Assembly: GCF_039555335.1 (NCBI RefSeq)
Contig: NC_092646.1
Coordinates: 26,027,280 to 26,091,279 of the forward strand
Source: Amphiura filiformis
Taxonomy: Eukaryota > Echinodermata > Ophiuroidea > Amphilepidida > Amphiuridae
Length of the DNA stretch: 64,000 nucleotides
Direction of reading: 5' to 3'
The notes beneath the pieces are model-generated. The model was not told the DNA's origin and did no database searches. It was given only the letters and a program-made list of their open reading frames with translations. A program made the translations under genes and the position numbers. How positions within the stretch are numbered: position 1 is the first letter of the stretch; each line of letters starts with the position of its first letter. Shown here piece after piece: positions 11,480 through 22,769 of the stretch.

Positions 11480-11945
11480 TGGGGTCAAAGGTCATTAAGG
11501 GGTTACTTCGGTCAAAAACCAAAATTATCAAAAATTTTAAAAATTTTTATCTCAAAATAAAAACAAACCAGAGTAATATAACCATCATACATGAATTAGT
11601 GTTACCTGATGTATGGGTGGTATTTTTATTTTGGGGGTCAAAGGTCATTAAAGGGTCACTTCCTGTTTTTAGCTAAATAACTTCAAGAATTTTTATCTCA
11701 ACAATTAAACAGTAGAATTTTTTAATTAAAATTAGAACAATGCCTTTTGTCGGTGTACATATGGTTTTATTTTCATTGAGGTCAAAGGTCATTAAGGGGG
11801 TCAAAAGGTCAATCATAAATTTAAAAAAAATCACAATCCATTTTTAAGTTCCGATAAAGCTAAAATTCACCAGGATGATTCCTTATGACATCCTAAGCAC
11901 TATGTAATATTTTTATGGGGTCAAAGGTAATTAAGGGATCACTTC
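11480..11945. repeat. Tandem repeat with GGTCAAAGGTCATTAAGGG core, about 145 nt
   Basis: The core recurs near 11482, 11636, 11779 and 11918 with diverged spacers. No coding potential is supported. Confidence 0.7.
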
Positions 11946-12793
11946 CGGTTCTCACAGATTCATTTGTCACTGCTGGCTGTGCATGCTCGCGGTCGCAGGC
12001 GAACGCAATCAGATCTCGTTCATATATTTTTTTTCCTGGTGATTTATATGATATTAAATGGAAGAAAAGGAATTATAATATGAGTTATATAAAACAAACA
12101 AATATTAAATGTTTTTATTCAATCATTCAATATATTCATTCATTCATTCAATTCATTCATTCAATGGAAAGAATATTTTCATTCGGTTAAATATGAACCG
12201 TTCCATTCAACGTTTGGTATGGATATATAGGGGTGTGCTCCTAAGGATTTGAAAGTGGACTCATCAAATACCAACTTTTCAAGAAATTTGGACCCATCGA
12301 TGTACGAAAAGTAAATGTTTTAAAACAACTTTTCCCGAAATTGTTAAAGAATGGTCATTTGAATCATCTGAGTTTGTTGCTAAGGACTTTTGAGGATTTA
12401 CAGAGCCAGCTAGATCATAGGAAGCTATAACCCCAAATTTACATAAATTTGTCGATTTTGCACCCCCTGAAAGTCACTTTGCCCCCCCCTAATTCCCACC
12501 TGAAAAAAATTCTGGTATATAACTCCTTTGTATTTTTTGTTTGTTCTGAGCAACCCCAAATAGCCATATCTCTGGAACCGTATGTCTAATTACGGGGTTT
12601 TCAGCAAAATGAAGCTCTAGAATGGCTTGTGTAATGATATTGAAATCTGAATTTTTTTATTTTGATTGACATCAAACTCATTTAGTTTAATAGTTGAATT
12701 ACATCACATATATCAGTGTGGTTTTAGCAATTTATTATTAACTGTGTAATTTTCAAAATAATGACTTTTTTATTTTATGTTTATTTTTGGCAG

Positions 12794-12811
12794 GTCAAGG
12801 AGGACCAAAGG
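12794..12811 (+). CDS. Linker micro-exon, 18 nt (GQGGPKG)
   Basis: The acceptor TTTATTTTTGGCAG and donor GTATGTATACACC are nearly identical to those at 14145, 29489 and 60670. The exon is 18 nt and phase 1-1. With the G of the previous exon it reads GQGGPK and supplies the first base of the next Gly. At six codons it could not be found by coding statistics. The evidence is the conserved splice context and frame shared with its paralogs. It is the parent or twin of the exon at 14145 through a local tandem duplication. Confidence 0.7.
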
Positions 12812-14144
12812 GTATGTATACACCAACAACAATTTGACATCAATGTTCATGTATTGTATACAGGGATTTCACAGGGCTTCTATTTTTATGCTTTTGCAGT
12901 TAAGGAATCAGATACAATGTAGCAACATTTGCCCAGTATTTTTTGTGGGACCCAAAAGCACACCAGACACCGAATTGCATTCTGAATACGAGGAATGTCC
13001 TTCTGATATCAAATAATTTGGATTTTTAAAAAATTGATAGTTTTAATATTTTTGATATTTAACAGTCATCAACTTTATAAAATCTAATGATATGTACTTT
13101 TATTAAGGAATCAGATAGCGTTTGCACTGTATTTTTTGTGGGACCCGAAAGCAGGATGCATTTAAAAAAACAGTATAAATCCATTAAATGGGTGCATGCT
13201 AATAACCTAATGCTATAGAGCATATGCACAAGGCAGTTTGTCAGCACTCCTGTGGCAGGACTACAGAAAAGCTCTCAGATGTAATAACCAAACTCGAGAT
13301 GACATAAACTCCAGGCATAAACTATAGCCCTAAACTACACTTGGCTACCATATTATATAAGCACCTTCATATCTAACTATTGTAACTCAACTCAGATCAC
13401 CTTTTATGTGTTCAATATCCAGCATTGAACTGAGCCTTGGATGTCCAGTGAAATTCTTACTGACATAAGAGCTCGGGACAAGTTTTTGCACATGTTTAAA
13501 AATAAGAAAGACCCTGAGCTGTATTCCAGTTACTGTATAATTAGAAATAAAGTGCAAAGACATATTTAGAAGGCAAAAGCTACTCATTTTGCTAACAAGA
13601 TGAGGAAAACAAAAACAACACCAAAGCTCTTTAGAAAGAACTCAAATCCTAGGGGTACAGCACAAAGAATAAAGATCAGTCTCAAATTGTGTTGAATATT
13701 AAGGTGGTAATGGAGGCATTTTCTACAAATTAGGAAATGGTTTGAGCATGTTTTAAACAGATTAATTGAGTAGAGTAAAGTACACTGATCAATATGCCTT
13801 TTGTTTGAAGCAAATCGGACACGGTTTTCATAATACATCAATATATATTTTCTTTGTATCTTATTGTTTTTATCAATAATCAATATAGTTAATGAGCTAA
13901 AATGACTGCAAAGGCTCATTAATATGTAATTTTTGCCAATATTTTGCTAAAAATCCATGCATTAATGTTCAGATATTGAAATCTGAAATTTTTTATATTG
14001 ATTGACATCAAACTTATTTAGTTTAATCACATCACATATATCAGTGCTGTTATATCAAATTAATTTATTATTAACTTTGTGATTTTCAAATTAATGACTT
14101 TTTTTTTCTTTTTCTTTTTATGTTTCTGTGTTTATTTTTGGCAG

Positions 14145-14165
14145 GTCATAGTGATGTCAAAAAGG
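14145..14165 (+). CDS. Linker micro-exon, 21 nt (GHSDVKKG)
   Basis: Acceptor TTTATTTTTGGCAG, donor GTATGTATACACC, 21 nt, phase 1-1. It reads GHSDVKK plus a split Gly. It is the tandem duplicate of the exon at 12794 but has already diverged in residues. GHSDV resembles the start of the exon at 930 (GNSDV), linking that exon to the linker kind. Joining it directly to 28352 keeps the frame, whereas including 16975 does not. Confidence 0.7.
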
Positions 14166-14413
14166 GTATGTATACACCAACAACAATTGGACATCAATGT
14201 CCATGTAGTGTATTGTATACAGGGATTTCACAGGGCTTCTATTTTTATGCTTTTCGCAGTTAAGGAATCAGATAGCAACGTTTGCACAGTATTTTTGGTG
14301 GGACTTGAAAGCACATCAGACACCAAATTGCATTCTGAATACAAGCAATGTCCTTCTGATTTCAAATAATTTAGATTTTTTGAAATTCGCAATATAATAG
14401 AAATTGTATTGCT

Positions 14414-15044
14414 TATAATTGAATATATGAATACAAAAGCCACCCAAGTCCATACTTTGACCAAATTGAGTTAAGCATGGGAAAGTGTTGCTATACATAG
14501 GCCTGTCATATGTATGAAAGAACAACTCAAATTCATACTCTGTGTCTATTGAGCATGTGAAAAATAGCATGTATTAAAGAATCAACCCAAGTCCATGATT
14601 TGAGTCTTGTAACACATTGATTGAAATCCAGTATGTATAAAAGTCCACTTGTAACACATTCATTGCTGGAGAGTGAATTTTGAAAAAAGAATGGGTTTAA
14701 TCAAGGAAAGTGTGTGATTTTTATTACATGGCAGAATGCATATCAACATTATACATAACTGTGTGCTTTAATTTGTATTATAATACTAGTGGTAATCTCA
14801 TTCCAACATTATTGTCTTTGTATATGATTCAAAAAACCACCCAAGTCCAGAATTTAAAATGAACCCCACGAAGTCCCTGAAATGCTAATCGTCATACCTA
14901 ATACAGTTTAACCCACCCATTTGCACGTAAAACTTACCATATTGACCAGGTAAATTTAACTGAAGGAATTAAAATAATACACCGGGTTATTTCTCAAAAT
15001 CACTTCCCATGGACTTGGGTGGGTTTTGGATTCATGTATTCAAT
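14414..15044. mobile_element. Inverted-repeat insertion inside a dispersed repeat
   Basis: The ends TTGAATATATGAATACAAAA and GGATTCATGTATTCAATT are complementary, as are CCACCCAAGTCCAT and ATGGACTTGGGTGGG. The dispersed repeat resumes after 15044 (AAAAATTGATAGTTTTGAT), so this piece interrupts it. CCAAGTCCA motifs recur inside. Confidence 0.65.
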
Positions 15045-15302
15045 TAAAAATTGATAGTTTTGATATTTTTGATATTTAAAAGTCCTCAAAGTAAACTTCT
15101 AATGATACATGTATGTACTTTAAGTGTGTATATGGAGCAGTTTACTTTTAGAATGGTTAAATATGAAAAATATCAATTTTTAATAATTTGCCATAAAATT
15201 TGTATTATATTACAAATTTCAAGAAATCAAAATTATTCATTATTCAATTTGATGTGCTATCACATCCCACAAAAATACTGTGCAAACATATTGCTATCCA
15301 AG

Positions 15303-16467
15303 CAGTGCCGCCGACAGGGGGGGGGTAACCGGGGGCGTTACCCCAGGGCCCGGGCCTGTAAAAAGTGAAGAAAAGATACTTTACTAACGCAGGGGCCCGT
15401 AAAAGGTTCAGAAAAGATACCTTGCAATTAAGGCATATTTTCTTTGCTTTTCTATACGGGCTGACAAAGGTCTCTTTTCTTAGGCTTAAGGTACCTCTTC
15501 TTCACTTTTTACAGGCCCTCCGAGGTCTCTTTTTTTTCTTTTTATTGGTCCATTAATGTATTCTTTCTTTGCTTATTAAGCTTTTTTACATACTCACTAA
15601 GGTCTCTTTGCTTTCCTTCACGGGCCTATGGTATCTTTTCGTTGCTTTTACGGGCCCACTACGGTCTATTTTCTTTGCCTTTACGGGTCAAGTATAAGGT
15701 CTGTTTTCTTTGCTCTCTTATGGCCCATAAAAAGCAAACAAAAGTAACGGGCCCGTAAAAAACAAAGAAAAGAGACGTGCATTTTATAAAAAATACAAGA
15801 TAGCCTGATACACTCTAATAAATATTTCACTTGGATTAACTCTTTGCTTTTGCCAAAATTATCATCCTCGATATAATGAAATCATCGAGAAGTCAGGGGA
15901 GTGCAGCTTAATCGTGGGAACACAAATTGCAAATTTTTCACATTATGCCTTTCACTTTATTATTTGATCATTTACCTTTTAATTGAGCTTTGCACAGAGT
16001 TTGTTTCAATAAGTCTAATCTGGGAGCAAAGGCGCTAATTCGACTTACAAATTTTTGTGCGTTTTGCGCGCATTTTGTCCAATTCACCGGTTCATATTTG
16101 GATCATTTTAGCTTCAAATTTGCTTTAAATTGGCAATTTTTTTGCACTTCGCGTTGAAGTTGTTAAGAGAAACTTAATCTGTGAGCAAAATGTCGTTCAA
16201 ATTGCAAATTTGTGTGCGATTTTGCGCGCATTTGTCTCCTTCAATGTTCATATTTGGCAGCTAAACATGCTACTTTCGCTCCGCTGCAACATTATATGTT
16301 CAAAGATTTTACACCAACCTCTCTCCCCAATGTTACACAGAAATGTATGCCACTGTTACCCCCCCCCCACACACACACACTTATGAAGTCCTGCACCGTC
16401 ATCACTGATCATAGGGGCCCGTGCGTTCACATTTCCCCCAGGCCCGTAATGGCTCTCGGCGGCACTG
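15303..16467. mobile_element. hAT-like non-autonomous element, 1.17 kb, with GGGCCCGTAAAA iterons
   Basis: The ends CAGTGCCGCCGA and TCGGCGGCACTG are flanked by TATCCAAG and TATCCAAT, an 8-bp duplication with one mismatch. Inside, CGGGCCCGTAAAA or its complement next to AAAGAAAAGA recurs many times at 15340-15780. There is no transposase frame. Confidence 0.8.
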
Positions 16468-16974
16468 TATCCAATCCCTTAAGTTCACAACTGCAAATTA
16501 AAAGCCAGCAAAAATATTTTCAGGGCTGAATGTGTAGATATTTGAAAGCATGAGTAAAACAAACCAATAACTGTTCAGAAAGGTAAAAATCTATGTAAAA
16601 AATATAACATGGCTAAAATATTGTACTTGTAATTTTTCATGTCTTGCCAATTCTGAACTGTTGCGCTTGTTCTTAAAGTTGCGATTTTGAGTTATTATAC
16701 ATATAGACCTCTGCATGAATAAACATATTGTAGTCTGTTTTTATTTTCGCAGTAGTTGTGTAGATGTGAAAAGCATTCTTTTCCTCTCCTACATAAGTTC
16801 CTTTAATGTATCGTTGCCCTGTCCTCCATCAAATAATCATTTAATCATGCATGGTATGTGAAAATAAATCTTGATGCAAAAGTAATAATTTAATCCTTGT
16901 ATAGCAAGGGTTGTCTAAAAAAAGGATCACCGGTTGCATCATGTACAACCTGTTTGTGTGATTTTATTTTTTAG

Positions 16975-17017
16975 ATACGCCAAAGAAGAGGAGGAGAAAG
17001 GGAAGGAAGAAGAAAGC
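16975..17017 (+). CDS. Basic exon with out-of-phase length (43 nt)
   Basis: The acceptor TTTGTGTGATTTTATTTTTTAG and donor GTAAGTAGCC are shared with the basic exon at 37614. Entered in phase 1 it reads DTPKKRRRKGRKKK, with ten Lys/Arg. It is 43 nt, so it leaves in phase 2, unlike its 54-nt and 27-nt paralogs. Spliced to 28352 the frame would give AYT and stop; spliced to 29489 and 31031 it also meets a stop. It is either a frame-broken copy or a frame-ending alternative exon. The purine run makes a one-base slip an easy cause. Confidence 0.62.
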
Positions 17018-17035
17018 GTAAGTAGCCAACTCTAT

Positions 17036-17207
17036 TGGGCTATTCAGTTGAAATCCATACACCCCCTATGGAAGACATGACCTTAATCTCCCACACAGGG
17101 GGTGTATATTTTAAATGGAGGCACATATTCAGGTAACCCCATTTGAAATACACACGTGTGTGGATCATTAAGGGGGTGTATGGATTTCAACTGGGATACC
17201 CATGATC
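17036..17207. repeat. GGGCTATTC-family copy next to a basic-exon donor
   Basis: The ends TGGGCTATTCAGTTGAAATC and GGATTTCAACTGGGATACCC lie 18 nt after the donor at 17018. The same family sits at the same place after 37667. The homologous intron after 62266 continues straight from GTAAGTATCC to GATCACTTACCGTATT with no insertion. Confidence 0.78.
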
Positions 17208-18640
17208 ACATACCGTATTGTTTGTTTTAAACATTCCTCCTCCAATAAGCGCCCCTACCCATTTTCAATGACAAATTGAAAAAAATGCAAAATTTTACAT
17301 GCCATATCATGTAAATGAGCTTAAAATTTGCATCAGTCATGTGACCATCGCTAAATTGCATGGACAAAACCTATAATAACTCAACTTAAACATCCATCCA
17401 GTTTATTGCCTAATTAAATAATTAGAATTTTATCCGATTCTTGTTTGATGATTACTTACTGATTTAATTTTGTTGTATTTACTGCGAAAATATTATGTTC
17501 CAAGTGGTTCCGTGAGCCATTAATGCCAATCCAGGGGGCAATCAGCCTGAATTGTCAAAAAGTGACTGAAAAGAACAATAAATTTACCATTTTGCTGAAA
17601 GGTGGAGGGACACATCAATCCTGCCCCCTCGATTGACGCCCATGCTGTGGGCGCCGCAATCTTGAAGTGAGTGATTCTTCCAAACTTTGTAGCCAATTTT
17701 AAGCTTTTTTCACTGAAAATGCACTTCTAGATGCCCCATTTTGGAAAAATACAACCCCAGGGCATTTAATACAAACAATACAGTAGTCAGGTTATGCCCA
17801 CAACTAGGGTGACTGATCGACATTGAATACCTAGCAAACTCAAAAATATTCTTGAATATATTTTTGTAAACATCTGTCAAAAAACAACATTCTTGGAGAA
17901 GCTCTTGACATAGAATAAGTGTTCAATACTGTACAATCATTAAATTTATATAGCGCCATTATCCATAACATAAAAATATATATGTGCAATGGCACTCAGA
18001 CTATGAAATGAATCTTTGGTTTATTTTCTTTAAAATATGTACATTTTGAGAGTTCCTTATGTCTTATTCCAAATAGTTTCATATACAAGTGCAACATTGG
18101 AAAATGGTTCGTAGACCGCAGGAGTAAAATTTCCACTTGGGACTACACAAAGAAGTTATTTTTTGATGATTGCAGGTCATGTGGTGATGATTTACAATAA
18201 ATAAGCCTGGAAAGATACCCTGGAGCTAGTCCATACAGGGATGTGCCACAAACATGGGTAGCATTTTCGGCCTTCTGTATATCAATTACCTCTTTTTCTA
18301 GTCCAGTTTTGGTATATAGATGGGTCCTTTAACAAAATGTTTCGATAAATAACCCAATTTTGCCACAGTGTAGCCAAAATGTTTGAAATTTTTTCCCAAA
18401 AATTGTGAGGAAAATTGTTATAAATAAAGGTAATTTGTGTTAAATTTGGCCAAAAATATTGAATTTTGGTATATCGATAGACCCAAATTTCTTGGAATAA
18501 AAAAGGTATATTGATGAGTCCACTGTCAAATTCCGAGCAGCACACCCAACCCAAACCAAACTTGAATACCACCCCGGTCAAACTATGCAACAATGTTCTA
18601 GCAGCTTGAACTGGAGCTATATTAAATTATCCAATGCTGA
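17208..18640. other. Intron stretch, no gene supported
   Basis: Ordinary AT-rich intron. The segment 18460-18545 (ATCGATAGACCCAAATTTCT) is a complement-type relative of 12250-12310 (AGAAATTTGGACCCATCGAT), indicating another old dispersed repeat. Confidence 0.45.
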
Positions 18641-18659
18641 TAGAATCAAGTGGATTTGG

Positions 18660-19860
18660 AGTAATAATTATATAAGTCTATTCCTTGGGAAATGCTGACA
18701 TGGAACATCTGTATTGGTGTATGTCCATTCCTTGAGGAAACCTCTAACACAGAACATATGTAATGGTATGACATAGAACATATGTAATGGTATATGTCCA
18801 TTCTTTGCAAAACTCTGACATGGAACATAATATAATGGTATATGTCTATTCCTTGGGGAAACCTCTGACACAGAACATATGTAATGGTATATGTCCATTC
18901 CTTGGGAAACTTTGGCATGGACATAATGGGATATGTCCATTCCTTGGGAAACTCTGACATAGAACATATGTAATGGTATATGTCCATTCTTTGCAAAACT
19001 CTGACATGGAACATATATAATGGTATAAACTGCTCAAATAAAGAAAGTCCGCAGTCATGTAACCTGTCCTACACCAGAACCTGATCATGTTATGACAATT
19101 TAAAAAATACGGTCGTATGCATAATCCTGTTAGCTCCAATTTGATACCAAATTTGCTACCAAACACTCTAAATTCAGAGAGATTGATACCAGTATATGAA
19201 ATTTGGTGCATTTTCAAAAGTTGCAAATTAAAAACGGACCACGCGGACCTGTAGAGGTGAATAACAGAGCGTAGCCCGAAACAACCGCTAGGACATATCG
19301 ATCGCATCGTGCCCTAGTATTCATCAGTAAAGCATTGTAGCAATCCATGCGTTTTAAATTAACAATTGAATAAAGTGCGCACTTGGGATAGTCGACAGGG
19401 GCCCATCGTGGGCAAGCAAGCTTGACCAAATCACCATGCAAAGCAATTTCGACCAGCGTGCATAGTGTTGATTTGCAACTTTTAAAATGCACCAAATGCC
19501 ATAAACTGGTATCAATCTTTGTCACTTTTGAGTGTTTGGTAGCAAATTTGGTATCAAGTTGGAGCTAACAAGATTCTGCATTCGACCGTATCAATTAAAT
19601 TGTCATAATACGATCTGGTTTCGGTGTAGGACAGGTTACATGACTGCGGACTTTCTTTATTTGAGCAGTTTATGTCTATTCCTTGGGGAAACCTCTGATA
19701 CAGAACATATGTAATGGTATATGTCCATTCCTTGGGAAACTTTGGCATGGACATAATGGGATATGTCCATTCGTTGGGAAACTCTGACATGGAACATATG
19801 TAATGGTATATGTCCATTGGGGAAACTCTGATATATCATCTGCAATCCATGCACCCCTTT
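18660..19860. repeat. Minisatellite, about 50-60 nt units, interrupted at 19028-19670
   Basis: The unit includes GGTATATGTCCATTCCTTGG and AACTCTGACATGGAACATAT. Copies run through 18680-19025 and resume at 19673-19835. Overlapping minus-strand open frames here are only translations of the repeat. A small related piece lies at 34130-34255. Confidence 0.8.
19028..19670. mobile_element. TA-flanked element with long inverted arms
   Basis: AACTGCTCAAATAAAGAAAG at the left and its complement ending GAGCAGTT at the right are flanked by TA. The arms pair over about 180 nt (CCGCAGTCATGTAACCTGTC and its complement). It sits inside the minisatellite. A TA duplication fits a Tc1/mariner-type origin; no transposase remains. 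Confidence 0.75.
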
Positions 19861-21947
19861 CATAACCTTGGAAAAGATAGATTCACCAGGTTTGCTGCTT
19901 GACATTCACTAGGAAAAGTGGAACGGCGTCATTTTCCTATTTTTGGCATCAAATGGCTTCAAATGGCATCAAATAGCTTCAAATGGCATCAAATGGCTTC
20001 AAATGGCATCAAGACGGAATCAGTGACGCCAATTTGGAATCAGTGATGCCAATTTGGAATCAGTGATGCTAACTTGGAATCACTGATGCTAATTTGGAAT
20101 CAGTGATGCCAAAATGGAATCAGTGATGCCAAAACGGAATCAGTGATGCCAAAATGGAATCAGTGATTCCAAATTGGCATCAGTGATGCTATCTTATCAT
20201 CAGCTTGGGTGTCAAGTACTTTTTAAGCTGTCATTAATCAATCTCATCTTTTCTTGTTAGTTTATGTCTATTTGTTCAGCATCAGTGTTGTGCTGAAACC
20301 AATGGGCCATGAATATCAGGCAGCAGCTTCATGTTTGAGTATAGGGCTCAGGGTCATGCAAGCCTATTTATCCTAGAGGCCTGATATATTGATTTTTTCC
20401 ACATAATGTAAAGACAAGTACATTTAAAATTTTTTTAAAAGAAATCTATTAATAGTAGGCCTACATTACTGAAAAATAGAGTGGAGTAGAACTGAGAAAT
20501 AAGCCAGAGACTTGTCAAGTATGTCACAGACTCCATTATTGTTACTCTAAACTTTTTGTATCTAAAATGAGAGAGTCTGCATATATTTATAAGACTAAGG
20601 AGCTTTTAAAAGTTCAGATTTCAGTTTTTAACATGATTTGGGATATTGTTCCAAATCTTTACACCCTGGTATTGCCAAATTATTCAAAGTCAGAAGCAAA
20701 TGTAGTGTTATAATTATGATTTGCTGCATTAGTTGAAGACATATTATTAAATGCTGGGGGGGGGGGGTAACACATTCTTGCAGTATTTTTACATGAATGT
20801 TCCAATATTCAGTTTACATGATATTAGTCAAGAACTTTGAGTTGATTATATTTGATAAACAGTGGATTTGAATGACTTCTGCACTCACTATTTACTGATT
20901 GCCCGGAAAGCAAGTTTTTGTAACATGTGAAGCTTATTTTTACTGCCTGCACTCAGTCGATCCTGGAAATCTTTCCAGGATATGTGCTACACTACTCCAG
21001 GCAGTATGCCATAATTACCGTAATAATATGTTTTTATTATAAAAGTGCTGTTACAGGAAGATATATTTTGACCTTATACAAAATTCTAATGCTATTTGAA
21101 TAAAACAATATGATTTTCCTAGTCAGATTTTGATCAACAGTAACACCCAAGAATATAAATTTATCACATGATTTATTTCTGTGTTATCAAGTGAAAGTTT
21201 AAATTTTTCTTTAACTTTTTTTTTTTAAAGAAAATAATACATGTAGCACAACAGAATCAGGTTTTGTTATTTTTTCTTAATTTATTTATTTATTTAATTC
21301 TAGTTCACAGTTATTTTTAAGCTTTACAATAATACAACCAATTTTAAAATCTGTCTGATTTTGTTGCATTAGCATTGGTCCACACAGTCTTAAATTTGTT
21401 TCAAAGCAAAAATATATACTTGAGTGCACTTTAAAGTATATTATATTGTAACAGTTAAAAGACTTATTATATAATATTAGGCTGGATACAATCCTCTCAA
21501 TTTCTCAAGCAATCATCTTATCTGCTTATATAATCACATAGCTGTAAATTCACATCCAATGAACTTCTGTGTTAACTTATTGATTTGCATTGATGACAAA
21601 GCAACTAAAGTGGAAGCTCCATACCAATGAAAGAAATGAATGTGTGCCAAAAATTGCTTGCGCCCCTCTCGACTTGCCAAAAATTACTTGCCCCTCCCTT
21701 TGGCTGGCCAAAAGTTTATTGTGATGTCCATTAATTTGCTTAAATGTTTTTTATTATTTTTATTGCCTTTATAAATCTCAATTTCAAATTTGCCGCATTT
21801 GGCCTACATGGACCAGATCGTGTTACATTTATTATAATGAAAAAATAGGGTCTTTCATTTGATATCAATATATTTCATGATCATGATGATTAATAAAAAC
21901 ACTGTAGACTACCAGTATCACCCAGTATAATGTCAGTAATTCCATTA

Positions 21948-22575
21948 GGCTGCGATCACATAGAAGTATCCGGTATACGGTATTCGCTATACGAAAGACG
22001 CTCATTCGATCAGGCTGAGTTCATATGATTATACTATGTGAACTCAGCCTGATCGAATGAGCGTATTTCAGTATAGCTTAATAGCTTAGTATAGGTCAGC
22101 TTACCAATTTTCTTCGTCTAATCAAATGCTTGTAACTTTACTTCTTGAGGTCACATTGCATTCAATGAGGTGTCATCATGTGCAGATTTAGATAGTACAT
22201 CTATTATAAAAAATGAATTTACCCACATATGATTTAGTTTTAAAATCAGGACGGTATACGCTGCACTAAAATCAAACACGCATGATTCCCACTATACTAT
22301 ACTATACCCTATACTATACGCAGGTGTACGGCCTTTTCGAATAGTGCCCTCTTATGTGACCCGGTACTATGAAATTACCTTGCTCGATTTAAGCTATACG
22401 CATGCACCTGCAAAACGTGCATCGTATACCCGAATAGTATAGGCCTACTTCTATGTGATCGCAGCCTTATGTGGCCTGGTACTATGAAATTGCCTTGCTC
22501 GATTTAAGCTATACGCACGCATCTGCAAAACGTGCACCGTATACCCAAATAGTATACTTCTATGTGATCGCAGCC
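21948..22575. mobile_element. Harbinger-like element, TTA duplication
   Basis: The ends GGCTGCGATCACATAGAAGT and ACTTCTATGTGATCGCAGCC are flanked by TTA on both sides. The right part is duplicated in tandem (22340-22465 and 22466-22575). A 3-bp TTA duplication is typical of PIF/Harbinger. No coding region. Confidence 0.72.
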
Positions 22576-22769
22576 TTAGGAATTAGTCACATTTACCAGA
22601 AACATTTATGTGTTCTATTTGCATGAATGCTTGAAGGGGACGACATTATAGGTAAGTTTATATAGGCAAATTTGATTTTCCAAATATATGGGGTCAACTT
22701 CCGTTAAGGGCTCGGATAGCGATGTTTTCACATATTTTTTGTGGACCTGAGAGCACATCAGACATATCG

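Larger units (their letters stand above)
12637..14400. repeat. Tandem duplication of a linker exon with its introns, about 1.35 kb
   Basis: The intron and exon at about 12637-13017 match 13972-14380. Both have TGATTGACATCAAAC upstream, the TTTATTTTTGGCAG acceptor, the GTATGTATACACCAACAACA donor context, then ATACAGGGATTTCACAGGGC. Both then enter the same dispersed repeat (AAGGAATCAGATA...). This created the second linker exon at 14145. Confidence 0.82.

Noticed and set aside
18646-19307. Overlapping minus-strand open frames of 100-150 codons with repeated ICSMSEFPKEWTY-like text
   Set aside because: They are translations of the 50-60-nt minisatellite in several frames, with no splice context or domain.
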